Below, one piece after another: positions 16,313 through 24,968 of a DNA stretch of 64,000 nt (position 1 is the stretch's first letter; each line of letters starts with the position of its first letter). The stretch spans positions 4,402,001 to 4,466,000 of the forward strand of contig NZ_CP134609.1 of NCBI RefSeq assembly GCF_031844705.1, written 5' to 3'. The DNA comes from Streptomyces sp. ITFR-16 (GTDB lineage Bacteria > Actinomycetota > Actinomycetes > Streptomycetales > Streptomycetaceae). Made by a program: the position numbers and the translations under genes. The notes beneath the pieces are model-generated. The model was not told the origin of the DNA. It worked only from the letters and a program-made list of their open reading frames with translations, and did no database searches.

Positions 16313-17424
16313 CACTGCTCTCCGGTGGAGGCTCGGGTGCACGAGGGCTGGGCCGCGTCCGAGGGGAGGACGGGGAGCAGGGGCAGCAGGACCGGGGTGC
16401 CCTCGGGACGCTCCATCCGGTCCCAGCGAAGGTCGTAGTCGACGTAATGAAAGCCCTGCCAGGCGTCGTTCGTGTTGCGGTCGAGCATGGCCTGGAAGAG
16501 GTGGGCGAAGGCATTGCCGAGGGTGCTGTCGGCGAGGTGGGGCTTCAGGGGGATGTCACGGTTGTGGAGGATGCAAGGGCGGGCCACGCCAGTGGGCGTG
16601 ATCTTGATGCGATTGGCGTCGGAGCACGTGGCACAGCTGGAGTTGGAGATGAAGCCGATCGAGCCTGCCCAGCCGTCCGGACGGAGATACTGCCCGGGGC
16701 TACGGACCCCGAGCTGTTCACGAGAGACCTCCCCCGCACCCGCGAACCATTCGTGGAGACGATCACGGACGTCCGCCTCGTTGATGAACTCGGTGTCGAA
16801 CAGCGCCTGTGCGGGCCCGATGTTCTGGAGTTCGATCAGACGGACGGCGACAGGTAGGTCGCGGGCCAACTCAGCCACGGCGAAGGCGTCGTCCAGGTAG
16901 GTGCGCTGGAGGACGCAGTTGATCTTCACCCGCATTCCGAGGGAGAGGGCCTCGTCGAGGGTGCGCATAGTCGTGCGCGGATCGCCGCCGCCCATGATCG
17001 TGGCGGATCGAGTCGGGTCGAGGCTGTGGAGGCTGAGGTTGAGGTACGTCAGTCCGGCGCGGTGCAGCTTCTCCACGCTCAGCCCGCGGCGTAGGTTGCC
17101 GTGGCTCGTCATGCCGATCGCGGCGTCGGGCCCGAGGCCGTCGGCGAGGCCCTCGATCACGTCGAGGATGTCCGCCCGCAGGGTCGGTTCGCCGCCGGAG
17201 CAGTGCGCCTTCCGGATCTTCCAAACCCCGGCCTCGGCTGCGATGGCCGCGTAGTCGGCGGTGGTCAGGGGGCGGTCTTTGTGCCCGTAGTCCGGCATGC
17301 AGCGGGGCTTGCAGAACACGCAGTCCAGGTTGCACAACGAGTTCAGGGTGAAGGCCAGGTAGGGGTGGTTGCGGCCCGTAGCCGCGAAGGCGGCAGCCAG
17401 GTCACGGTGGCGGGTGGTGGGCAT
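16312..17424 (-). CDS. MoaA-like radical SAM enzyme
   Basis: A 370-residue protein from ATG 17424, three bases after the dehydrogenase stop. C31, C35 and C38 in LCNLDCVFC form the radical SAM cluster motif, and HCSGGEPTLR binds SAM. The C-terminal part has CATCSDANRIKITPTG followed by ARPCI, the CxxC...C arrangement that in MoaA binds a second [4Fe-4S] cluster touching the GTP substrate. MoaA itself starts molybdopterin synthesis, but there is no MoaC or other cofactor gene nearby, and the sequence before and after the core is diverged. I infer a pathway enzyme that may act on a nucleotide. Confidence 0.87.
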   Translation of the reverse strand: MPTTRHRDLAAAFAATGRNHPYLAFTLNSLCNLDCVFCKPRCMPDYGHKDRPLTTADYAAIAAEAGVWKIRKAHCSGGEPTLRADILDVIEGLADGLGPDAAIGMTSHGNLRRGLSVEKLHRAGLTYLNLSLHSLDPTRSATIMGGGDPRTTMRTLDEALSLGMRVKINCVLQRTYLDDAFAVAELARDLPVAVRLIELQNIGPAQALFDTEFINEADVRDRLHEWFAGAGEVSREQLGVRSPGQYLRPDGWAGSIGFISNSSCATCSDANRIKITPTGVARPCILHNRDIPLKPHLADSTLGNAFAHLFQAMLDRNTNDAWQGFHYVDYDLRWDRMERPEGTPVLLPLLPVLPSDAAQPSCTRASTGEQ

Positions 17425-17427
17425 CGG

Positions 17428-18426
17428 TCAGCCTCCTGCGAGGGGGGAATGTGCGTCGGGTGGTTCGGCCAGACCGGTGAGCGGCTGACCGGCAAGGAAG
17501 CGGCGCAGGTTCTCGGCGAAGAACGCGACCGCCTTGTCCATGTACGTGTGGCAGAGCGTCGAGCTCTTCGGCGTGAGAACGACCCGGGGGTGGAGCCGCA
17601 GCGGATGGCGAGCGGGCAGGGGTCTCGGGTCGGATACGTCCAGCGCGGCGCCCCGCAGGTGGCCGTTATGGAGGGCGGCCAGGAGGGCCGACTGGTCGAC
17701 GGTTGTCGCACGGCCGAGGTTGAGGAAGACGGCTCCCGGCTTACAGGCCGTGAAGAGGGCGTGGTCGAAGAGATGGTGCGTGGCCAGGGTGGCCGGCAGC
17801 AGGTCGACCACCACGTCGGCGATGGCGACGGCCTGGTGCACCGCCGAGGCGTGCATCCAGGTGATCCCGTCCCCCGCTGCCACAGGCGGCGTCCGGCGTA
17901 CTCCGATCACGTCCATACCGAAGGCGCGCGCGGTGCGGGCGAGATGGCCTCCGATGCTGCCGCAGCCGACGATGGTCATCGTCGAGCCGGCCAGGTCGAA
18001 GAACTCCTCGGCGAGGTCGTCCTTCCACCAGGTCCGGTTCCGCTGAACGCGCTGGCTCGTGAACAACCCGCGAGAGAAGCCCAGGACCAGCCCCATGGCG
18101 TGCTCGGCCATGGGACGGCCGTGGAACCCGTACGAGCGGGTCAGGGCCACTCCGGCGGAGTGCGCCGCGGCAACGGGCAGATGGTCGGTGCCGGCGGCCG
18201 GGGATGCGATCCAGTTCAGATGCGGCGCGCCGACCAGCCACGATGGTTCGAACCGCCAGCCGAAGTAGATGCTGACTTCCGCCATCCGGTACGGCACGTC
18301 CTCCTCGGCGGCCGTACGGAAATCCACACCCGGGAAAGAAGCACGCAGGAAACGCTCGTGCTCGGCGGACAACCGCCAGAAGGAGTGCGGGGATTCCAGG
18401 CTGATGAGTACCACCGTCCGGCTCAT
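17428..18426 (-). CDS. D-2-hydroxyacid dehydrogenase-like protein with altered catalytic residues
   Basis: A 332-residue protein from ATG 18426, overlapping the glycosyltransferase stop as ATGA. VGCGSIGGHLARTARAFGMD is the NAD(P)-binding Rossmann motif, and NLGRATTVDQSALL carries the conserved substrate-binding arginine. The usual catalytic histidine in a TPH sequence is a lysine here (VVLTPKSSTL), and the glutamate normally before PLP is an arginine (ALDVSDPRPLP). Either chemistry differs from typical reduction of 2-keto acids or the protein is not a dehydrogenase. Neighbours suggest a step on a sugar or amino-acid precursor of the cluster product. Confidence 0.8.
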   Translation of the reverse strand: MSRTVVLISLESPHSFWRLSAEHERFLRASFPGVDFRTAAEEDVPYRMAEVSIYFGWRFEPSWLVGAPHLNWIASPAAGTDHLPVAAAHSAGVALTRSYGFHGRPMAEHAMGLVLGFSRGLFTSQRVQRNRTWWKDDLAEEFFDLAGSTMTIVGCGSIGGHLARTARAFGMDVIGVRRTPPVAAGDGITWMHASAVHQAVAIADVVVDLLPATLATHHLFDHALFTACKPGAVFLNLGRATTVDQSALLAALHNGHLRGAALDVSDPRPLPARHPLRLHPRVVLTPKSSTLCHTYMDKAVAFFAENLRRFLAGQPLTGLAEPPDAHSPLAGG

Positions 18427-19733
18427 CGGCCCCTGCATTCCTCGGTGGACGACGGGGCCAAAGCCCATGGGGTGATGCGGCCGATGGCGGAGCCGATGTT
18501 GGCCTCGTAGTCGTGGCGTGAACGCACCAGAGCCGCACCGGCGTTCCGGAGCCGCTCGCGCTCTCTGGGCAGGGTGGTCAGGGCTCGGTGCAGGGCCGAC
18601 GCCAGAGACTGGGAGTCCCTGGGGGCGGCGGTGAATCCGGTCTCGTCTTCGATGACGGTCTGGGCCAGTCCGCCGGCGCTGGTAGCGACGACCGGCCCCG
18701 CCCCCGCCGCGAACGCCTCCAGAGGTATCCGTCCGAAGGGCTCCTCGCGAGAGGGAACGACGACCGCGTGCAGCGCGGGGCTATGCAGCCAGGAGCGGAT
18801 GGAGGGGGCGAAGCGGGTGATCAGCGTCGCGTCCAAGCCGTAGGCGCGGATACCTGCTGCCAGGTGCCTCTGGTACGAGCTCAGGTGCTTGTGATCATCC
18901 GACGTGACCGCCGCCAGGAGTAGATGTGGCAGCCGGACCCCTCGTTCCTTCAGAACGTGCAGCGCCTCCAGGAGGTCTTCGAACCCCTTGGTGGGCACCG
19001 CGCGCCCCATCGCAAGCAGGAAGCCGGCTCGGGCCTTGAAGGGCAGGGGCCGAACACGCGTCGGCCCGGCCATCTCCTCTCGGATCAGTCCGTTCGGGAT
19101 GTTCACGATGCCCGTCCGCGGGATGGCGCAGTTCGTGACGAGGTGGGTTTGCATGTGGGTGGAGATGGCCCCGATACGACCGCCCTGGGCGGTCGCCGCC
19201 CGCAGGGCCTGACGTTCCCAGCGGATTCGGGACAGGTCTCCAGGCCGCGTCAGGGCCGCTGCGGAGCGGGGGATGAGCAGCAGGTCCGTGGTCGGTGACG
19301 TGTAAGCCGCGAGGCCGAGGAAAGGAACGTCGAGGCCGACGAGCAGGCAGCGGCTCGCGCGATCGGCGACGCGTGCGGCAGCCTTCCCCGCCAGGGCGCA
19401 CAGCTGCGTGGAGCCGCGGACCGAATCCGGGGGCATCTGGACCTCGGGAATCGTGATCACCTCGGCCTCCGCCTCGTCCAGCATCAGCTGGACCTCGCGG
19501 CTCCACCGCCGATCGGGTGCGACCGCCGTTTCAGAGACGGGTGGGGAGATCACGGAGAGGCGGCCCGTCGGCAGGAGGCGGGCGAGCGCCGTGAGGAAGG
19601 CACGGTTACTGAAGCCGCTTCCCGACTCGGCGCCGTACAGGCCCTCGTGAAGGGCGACGACTACGCGCGGATAGCGAACGGCCGTCGGCACTTCAGCGGA
19701 CGGGGACGGCGGGGTCGCATGGTCGATGCGCAC
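18423..19733 (-). CDS. GT-B fold (family 4-like) glycosyltransferase
   Basis: A 436-residue protein from GTG 19733, chosen because AAGGAGG lies about nine bases upstream. The N-terminal half has YPRVVVALHEGLYGAESGSG, suiting an acceptor domain. The C-terminal half shows AMGRAVPTKGFEDLLEAL, VVPSREEPFGRIPLEAFAAG (the E-x7-E motif of family 4) and GPVVATSAGGLAQ. A second glycosyltransferase is at the other end of the operon, so at least two glycosylations are possible, or one of them condenses a nucleotide sugar to start the pathway. Overlap with the next gene (ATGA) indicates coupling. Confidence 0.85.
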   Translation of the reverse strand: MRIDHATPPSPSAEVPTAVRYPRVVVALHEGLYGAESGSGFSNRAFLTALARLLPTGRLSVISPPVSETAVAPDRRWSREVQLMLDEAEAEVITIPEVQMPPDSVRGSTQLCALAGKAAARVADRASRCLLVGLDVPFLGLAAYTSPTTDLLLIPRSAAALTRPGDLSRIRWERQALRAATAQGGRIGAISTHMQTHLVTNCAIPRTGIVNIPNGLIREEMAGPTRVRPLPFKARAGFLLAMGRAVPTKGFEDLLEALHVLKERGVRLPHLLLAAVTSDDHKHLSSYQRHLAAGIRAYGLDATLITRFAPSIRSWLHSPALHAVVVPSREEPFGRIPLEAFAAGAGPVVATSAGGLAQTVIEDETGFTAAPRDSQSLASALHRALTTLPRERERLRNAGAALVRSRHDYEANIGSAIGRITPWALAPSSTEECRGR

Positions 19734-19777
19734 CGTGTGGTGCCTCCTTCGAAGACAGGATCTTGTAGGCGCGGGCA

Positions 19778-20305
19778 TCAGAGCGTTCTCGCAGGCGAAG
19801 AGCTGGACGCGCGCGTCAGCCGGCACCAGGCGCGGGTGCCGTCGGCGCCGGTCGTCAGGGACCAGGCGTCGGCCAGTGCCTCGACGAGGACCAGGCCCCG
19901 CCCCGATTCGGCCTGCTCCTCGGGCGCCGGGTGAGAGGCAGGCGCGGGTCGAAGGCAGCCACCGTCGGTCACGGTGATCTCGACCTCCAAGCCACCGACG
20001 ACCGGGCTCCTGCGGTCCACGCACAGGACCAGAGGCGGGTTCCCTGAGGCGAACGCATTCGTCGCGAGTTCCGACCCGATCAGTCGGGCGTCGTCGAGCA
20101 GGTCCGCCTCGGTGCCGAGGAGTGCCACAGCGACGGCTTCCCGAGCGACCGCGGCCGCCCTCGGCCCGTATGGCAGGTCCGTGATCAGCGTGGTCGTACC
20201 GCCGCCATCGGCGTACCCGTGTGAGGGCGCGGAGACCGGTCGCTCGGTGGCGCGCTCCAGCACACTGCCCGGACGGTCTCGGGAGGTGCTCGTGTGGTTT
20301 CTCAA
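19778..20305 (-). CDS. HATPase_c_2 ATP-binding regulatory protein (RsbW-like)
   Basis: A serine-kinase-type GHKL domain protein, 175 residues if TTG 20305 with AAGAGG six bases upstream is used. GTG 20389 or a downstream GTG are alternatives, and the start is uncertain. The N box is ELATNAFASG, the G1 box is VTDGGCLRP and the G2 box is ESGRGLVLVEALAD. Streptomyces have many such anti-sigma-like ATPases, often paired with a helix-turn-helix or TPR regulator, as here with the divergent gene. It is the first gene of the leftward operon and is likely regulatory rather than biosynthetic. Confidence 0.78.
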   Translation of the reverse strand: MRNHTSTSRDRPGSVLERATERPVSAPSHGYADGGGTTTLITDLPYGPRAAAVAREAVAVALLGTEADLLDDARLIGSELATNAFASGNPPLVLCVDRRSPVVGGLEVEITVTDGGCLRPAPASHPAPEEQAESGRGLVLVEALADAWSLTTGADGTRAWCRLTRASSSSPARTL

Positions 20306-20397
20306 AGCCCACCTCTTTCTCCGCCGGCGTCGAAGGCGGCGCCTTCCGCCGTGACTCAAGAACACCGGAGGAGGCCGGTCGTGCAGCACCCGATCAG

Positions 20398-20415
20398 TCG
20401 GTCAACTCGGTCAAC
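20398..20415 (+). promoter_or_regulatory. Tandem TCGGTCAAC direct repeat in a divergent promoter region
   Basis: Two perfect abutting copies of the 9-base unit (20398-20406 and 20407-20415) lie between the GHKL regulator gene and the TPR regulator gene. On the minus strand each unit reads GTTGACCGA and contains TTGACC, so they could be a -35 element, an operator, or both. Confidence 0.4.
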
Positions 20416-20507
20416 TTCCTTGATAGGCAGGAGATTCGGCAGCTGCCTGCCCCACCATGGGGAGCGCGAAGTGGTCGACGAACCCCTGGGACGCGAGGTG
20501 GTCGCAC

Positions 20508-21953
20508 GTGGCACAGCAGGCAGGGGGACCGAACGCCGTGCTGTCGGGCTGCCTCGACGAACTCGGATGGAGCCCCAAGGCGCTTGCTCGCAAGCTCAAC
20601 CGGGTGTTCGGAGCGGGCACCGTCGCTGAGTCGGCGCCGTACCACTGGAGGGACGGCGGTTCCCTTCCGCGTTCGCCGTTGCCGATGATGGCTGCCTACG
20701 TGCTCTCCCAGGAACTGGGCAGAGCCATCTCGGTGGCCGAACTGTGGCAAGGCCGCGCGGGCGACTCCTCGGCTCTCGTCCCTGCGGACACGGATCTCGC
20801 ACGGCCCTGGACCGTGCAGGGCATGGAGGCGATCGTGGAAGACTGGGTGATGGGAGGGCTCGTCGACCGACGTCGATTCCTTGCGATCTCGGGCGCGGGG
20901 CTACTCGCGATCGTCGCCCAGTACCTTGACGGAACGGCAGGCCGAGGCCAGTACGCGCCCCGGATAGCTCCGTCGAACGGCGCCGATCCGCTTGTCGACC
21001 AGGTTGAGCAGCACCTGCCCATGCTCCAGTTGCTTGATGACGAGCACGGAGGAGCGCGACATCTCCCTTACGTAGGTGCTCAGTTCCGTGCGGTGGGACT
21101 ACTCATTCACGATGGTGGTCACTCGCCCGTCGTGACAAGCAGGCTTATCCGCGCGCTCGCGGAGATCGGCCAGCTGGCCGGCTGGATGGCCTTCGACGCC
21201 GCCGATCACGGCCTGGCACAGCGCTACTTCGCCACGGCACTGCGAGCCGCGCATCAGGCCAACGACCTTCCTTTGTGCGCCCATATCCTCGGCGACCTCT
21301 CCTTCCAGGCAGCGAGCCGAGGACACCCAGCGGACGCAATCGCCCTCGGCGAGGCTGCCCGCCGCGCCAGCGAAGCCGCTCCGCCCGCCGCCCGGGCATC
21401 CGTCCTTTCCCGGCTCGCCTATGCGTATGCCGCCGCCGGCCGTGACAACGACTTCGCGCACACCCGCGGCTCTGCCCGAGAACTGATCGCAAGTCGTGAC
21501 GGCAGCCAGGAAGAGCCCCGGTGGATGTACTTCCTGACCGACAACCACCTGGACTGCCAGGCCGGCTACGGCTTCATCCAGATGGGGCGCGCGCGGCAGA
21601 AGGCCGACGGCAGCACGAAGGCCCGACGATTCCTCGCGCAGGGGACCGAGATGCTCCGGTCCGGGGCATACGACGTTCCGCGTGGCGATCCCAGCCAACG
21701 GAGGGCCATGTTCGAAGGTGCCTGGCTGGCCTTGGGGCACAGCGCTCACGGAGACCTGGAGGCGGCCTGCGAGATCGGACAGATCGCGGCTGACCGCCTT
21801 GGCGTCGTGTGTTCACCGAGGAGCGCCGCCCTACTGCACCAGCTTGCCGCGGACCTCCGCCGCCGCCAGCGCAACCCGCATGTCCGCAGCTTCCTGCCGG
21901 TCCTCGAAGACGCCCTCGCCCGACATGCTCCATCCTCGCCACCCGGCCGTTAA
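20508..21953 (+). CDS. Large Streptomyces transcriptional regulator with TPR-like repeats
   Basis: A 481-residue protein from GTG 20508 (GAGGTG eight bases upstream); ATG 20457 is an alternative without a ribosome site. The N-terminal 80 residues (DELGWSPKALARKLNRVF) resemble a divergent helix-turn-helix. A twin-arginine-like stretch DRRRFLAISGAGLLA follows near residue 115, as in many Streptomyces TPR regulators once named Tat-signal proteins. The remaining 330 residues are helical repeats, for example GQLAGWMAFDAADHGLAQRY. It is divergent from the biosynthetic operon, so it is its likely controller, perhaps together with the adjacent ATPase. Confidence 0.75.
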   Translation: MAQQAGGPNAVLSGCLDELGWSPKALARKLNRVFGAGTVAESAPYHWRDGGSLPRSPLPMMAAYVLSQELGRAISVAELWQGRAGDSSALVPADTDLARPWTVQGMEAIVEDWVMGGLVDRRRFLAISGAGLLAIVAQYLDGTAGRGQYAPRIAPSNGADPLVDQVEQHLPMLQLLDDEHGGARHLPYVGAQFRAVGLLIHDGGHSPVVTSRLIRALAEIGQLAGWMAFDAADHGLAQRYFATALRAAHQANDLPLCAHILGDLSFQAASRGHPADAIALGEAARRASEAAPPAARASVLSRLAYAYAAAGRDNDFAHTRGSARELIASRDGSQEEPRWMYFLTDNHLDCQAGYGFIQMGRARQKADGSTKARRFLAQGTEMLRSGAYDVPRGDPSQRRAMFEGAWLALGHSAHGDLEAACEIGQIAADRLGVVCSPRSAALLHQLAADLRRRQRNPHVRSFLPVLEDALARHAPSSPPGR

Positions 21954-21963
21954 TGTCGAGATC

Positions 21964-22917
21964 ATGAACGCAGGGGAGCGCGTTGTCGTTGTCGGGGCTG
22001 GGGTGGCAGGACTGACCTCCGCCGTCGTTCTCGCCGAGGCCGGGGCCTTGGTGCGAGTGATCGCCGAGCAGGTGCCCGGTGCCACCTCGCTGGCCGCCGG
22101 AGCGATGTGGGGCCCGTACCTGGTAGAGCCGAAGGACAAGGTCGACCGGTGGGGGCAGCGGTCCCTGGAGGTATTCCGGGAGCTGGCCGAGGACCGGGCC
22201 ACAGGTGTCCGGCTCACCAGCGGCATCGAGGCATCGCGTACGGCCGAGTCTCCACCGGACTGGGCTACGACCCTGCCGGGATTCCGGCCGTGCGAGCCGA
22301 CCGAGCTTCCGACCGGGTTCACCGCCGGGTACCGGTTCACAGTGCCTCTGATCGACATGCCCGCATATCTCGACTACCTCCTGCGCCGGCTGCATGCAGC
22401 GGGCGGGACGGTTGAGCAGCGATGTCTGGCCTCGTTCGCGGACGTCGGTCCGGCCACCGTGATCGTCAACTGCACGGGCATGGGGGCCCGCGGCCTGGTC
22501 CTGGATCCGGAACTGCGGCCGATTCGCGGCCAGCACGTAGTCGTCACCAACCCGGGGCTCACCGAGTTCTTTTCCGAGGACACCGGTACGTCACCGGATC
22601 TGTTGTGCTTCTACCCGCATGGAGAGACCGTCGTCCTGGGCGGCACAGCCATCGACGGCGAAGGCAGCCTCGCCCCAGACGGCAAGGCGGCGGCTGGCAT
22701 TCTCGCTCGATGCGTCAAGGTCGAACCCCGCCTCGCCCGTGCGCGTGTCCTGGAGCACCGGATCGGCGCTCGGCCGACCCGTTCTACGGTCCGCGTGGAG
22801 GCGGAGCGGGGGGAGGGCGATGCGCTGGTCGTGCACAACTACGGTCACGGGGGTGCCGGTGTCACTCTGTCGTGGGGGTGCGCCGAGGAGGTTCGGGATT
22901 TGCTTGCTCCGAAGTGA
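21964..22917 (+). CDS. D-amino-acid oxidase family FAD enzyme
   Basis: A 317-residue flavoenzyme from ATG 21964, eleven bases after the regulator stop. VVVGAGVAGLTSAVVLAEAG is the dinucleotide-binding motif, AAGAMWGPY follows as in D-amino-acid oxidases, and the C-terminal HNYGHGGAGVTLSWG is the family signature. Members oxidise D-amino acids, or glycine in some cases, to imino acids with release of hydrogen peroxide. It lies in a rightward set with NUDIX and tyrosyl-tRNA synthetase genes, and may tailor or supply an amino-acid-derived unit of the cluster product. Being next to TyrRS could hint at editing of D-tyrosine, which is speculation. Confidence 0.9.
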   Translation: MNAGERVVVVGAGVAGLTSAVVLAEAGALVRVIAEQVPGATSLAAGAMWGPYLVEPKDKVDRWGQRSLEVFRELAEDRATGVRLTSGIEASRTAESPPDWATTLPGFRPCEPTELPTGFTAGYRFTVPLIDMPAYLDYLLRRLHAAGGTVEQRCLASFADVGPATVIVNCTGMGARGLVLDPELRPIRGQHVVVTNPGLTEFFSEDTGTSPDLLCFYPHGETVVLGGTAIDGEGSLAPDGKAAAGILARCVKVEPRLARARVLEHRIGARPTRSTVRVEAERGEGDALVVHNYGHGGAGVTLSWGCAEEVRDLLAPK

Positions 22918-22974
22918 CTCTGGATCTGCGGCCGCCATATCACTCGCTTCGTGCGGCCACCTTGGAGGGACGAC

Positions 22975-23385
22975 GTGACTCAACTGAATGCGAGGCAGCG
23001 ACCGGGCATTGCCGCGGCGATCGTCGTTCATGAGGGGCGGGTCCTCATGGTGCGTCGTCGGGTCAATGAGGGACAGCTGTCCTGGCAGTTCCCTGCCGGT
23101 GAGGTTGAGCCCGGAGAGACACGCGAGGGCGCCGCTGTGCGCGAAACCCGGGAGGAGACTGGCCTGACCGTCTCCGCAGCGAAGCTGCTCGGCGAGCGGG
23201 TCCACCCGAAGACGGGTCGGCTGATGTCATACACAGCCTGCGACGTGCTGAGCGGTACTGCCTACGTCGCAGACACCGAGGAGCTGGCCGAGCTCGCGTG
23301 GGTGGCCCATGGCGAGATCGTGCAGTACGTACCGTATGGGCTGTTCGAGCCCGTACAGGCTTACCTCGACGCAGCACTGCTGTAA
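22975..23385 (+). CDS. NUDIX hydrolase
   Basis: A 136-residue protein from GTG 22975 with GGAGG seven bases upstream. The NUDIX box reads GEVEPGETREGAAVRETREE followed by TGL, matching Gx5Ex7REUxEExGU, so it should cleave nucleoside diphosphates linked to another group with Mg2+. The size is that of MutT-like enzymes. It sits between the D-amino-acid oxidase and tyrosyl-tRNA synthetase genes. It could remove an activated or toxic nucleotide conjugate made in the pathway. Confidence 0.88.
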   Translation: MTQLNARQRPGIAAAIVVHEGRVLMVRRRVNEGQLSWQFPAGEVEPGETREGAAVRETREETGLTVSAAKLLGERVHPKTGRLMSYTACDVLSGTAYVADTEELAELAWVAHGEIVQYVPYGLFEPVQAYLDAALL

Positions 23386-23426
23386 AGGGTTGGCGCGCGG
23401 GCCCGGAAGCTGGTCGTATACGCGTC

Positions 23427-24830
23427 ATGAGCCGTCTGAGAGAGTCCGTTACCAGTGTCATGCACATCCTCGATGGAGCGGACCTGGGCGCGGACTATGC
23501 GGTCTCGCAGTTGCTCGACGAGACAACCGCCCGGCGCTCCCTGGATCTCTCCGACCTCTCCCCCCAGGAGCAAGCCGCGCTGGTAGAGGGGCGCGCCATC
23601 AACCTGATCCCCTCGGCTGCGGTACTCGCCGAGAAGATCGAAGCCGCGCGGTCTGAGGGGCGCCAGTTCGTCATCAAGTACGGCATCGACCCGACCTCGC
23701 CCGACGTCCACCTCGGCCATGCGGTGCCGATCATCATCGCCAGCCGGTTGCAGCGCATGGGTCACCACGTCGTCTTCATCATCGGCGACGTGACGGCGAA
23801 GATCGGTGACCCCTCGGGACGCTCCTCGGAACGACCGGCTCTCACCGACGAGGACATCGCCCGCAACCTGAGCACGTACCAGCAGCAGGTCACACCGTTC
23901 ATCGACTTTGAGCGTGCCGACCTGCGCTTCAACGGTGAGTGGCTCAACAAGGTAAGTCTCCCGCAGCTCGTCGAGATCCTCGCCCGAGTGCCCGTCTCCA
24001 TGTCGTTGCAGCGTGAGGACTTCCGCACGCGGCTCGCAGAGGGGCAGGGCCTGTCCATCGCCGAGTTCGTCTACTCCGTCGTCATGGCGATGGACTCGGT
24101 CGCCATCACTGCCGACGTTGAACTGGGTGGAGTCGACCAGCTGCTGAATCTGCAGATGTGCCGCAAGGTCATGGAGATCTCGGAGCAGACGCCCGAGGTC
24201 GTCATCACCACTCCGCTCATCGAAGGGACCGACGGCACGGGCTCCAAGATGAGCAAGAGTAAGGGCAACTACGTGGGCCTGACAGCAACGCCCGATGACG
24301 TCTACGGCCGGCTGATGTCCATCCCCGACCACCTGACCGAGCCGTACCTTCAGCTCCTCACCGAGTGGACGGACGACGAGATCCGCGTGGTGACCAAGCG
24401 CCTGGAGGACGGGACCGCTCACCCGATGGCCGTCAAGCGGATCCTCGCCGGAGAGGTGGTAGCCGCCCTGCACGGCCCGCATGTCGCGGCCGCCGCCCGC
24501 GCGGAGTTCACAGCTCGCTTCTCAAAGCGGTCCTTCGGGGACACCCAGAACCTCCCCGTTGTCTCCCTGAAGGAGCACTCCGAGGACACCCTCGGGGCCC
24601 TGATCAGCCGCACGCTGGACTTCGCCCCCAGCATCTCCGCCGTGCGCCGTGTGGCTCAGCAGAAGGGCCTGCGTCTTATCCGTGAGGCAGACGGAGAGCA
24701 GCAGACCACCCAGCTCACGGAGGCGTCCGTCCAGCAGGCGCTCGGCGCAGTGGTGAGCGAGGTTGGGGCACTCGACGGCGCCGCGCTGTACCTCAAGGTG
24801 GGTCGCAAGGTGGCTCGCATCGAAGCCTGA
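23427..24830 (+). CDS. tyrS: Tyrosyl-tRNA synthetase
   Basis: A 467-residue class I synthetase from ATG 23427; ATG 23460 is also possible. HLGH (residues 95-98) is the HIGH motif, GSKMSKSKGNYVGL carries KMSKS, and the C-terminal 80 residues look like an S4-type RNA-binding domain. The N-terminal extension of about 70 residues before IKYGIDPTSPDVHLGH is longer than in housekeeping TyrRS of Bacillus type. It charges tRNA-Tyr. A genome normally has one or two; this one lies beside a predicted biosynthetic cluster, so a resistance or tRNA-dependent biosynthetic role is inferred. Confidence 0.92.
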   Translation: MSRLRESVTSVMHILDGADLGADYAVSQLLDETTARRSLDLSDLSPQEQAALVEGRAINLIPSAAVLAEKIEAARSEGRQFVIKYGIDPTSPDVHLGHAVPIIIASRLQRMGHHVVFIIGDVTAKIGDPSGRSSERPALTDEDIARNLSTYQQQVTPFIDFERADLRFNGEWLNKVSLPQLVEILARVPVSMSLQREDFRTRLAEGQGLSIAEFVYSVVMAMDSVAITADVELGGVDQLLNLQMCRKVMEISEQTPEVVITTPLIEGTDGTGSKMSKSKGNYVGLTATPDDVYGRLMSIPDHLTEPYLQLLTEWTDDEIRVVTKRLEDGTAHPMAVKRILAGEVVAALHGPHVAAAARAEFTARFSKRSFGDTQNLPVVSLKEHSEDTLGALISRTLDFAPSISAVRRVAQQKGLRLIREADGEQQTTQLTEASVQQALGAVVSEVGALDGAALYLKVGRKVARIEA

Positions 24831-24841
24831 GATTCAAACCA

Positions 24842-24871
24842 GGCGCCGGCCCACATCGGCGGGTCGGCGCC
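24842..24871 (+). terminator. GC-rich hairpin after tyrS
   Basis: GGCGCCG (24842-24848) pairs with CGGCGCC (24865-24871), with an additional CCC/GGG inner stem. No long T-run follows. It starts 11 bases after the tyrS stop, between convergent genes. Confidence 0.6.
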
Positions 24872-24968
24872 GTTCTGCTTGGTCTCTGTGCGACGCGGTG
24901 CAGCCGAGTTGTACGTGCACGATGCGCGACTCCTCCAAAGCGGGCCTACCACCCAACGACGACCTCGT

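Noticed and set aside
16312..17424. Molybdenum cofactor biosynthesis gene moaA
   Set aside because: No other molybdopterin genes are present and the operon context is biosynthetic, so only MoaA-like is claimed.
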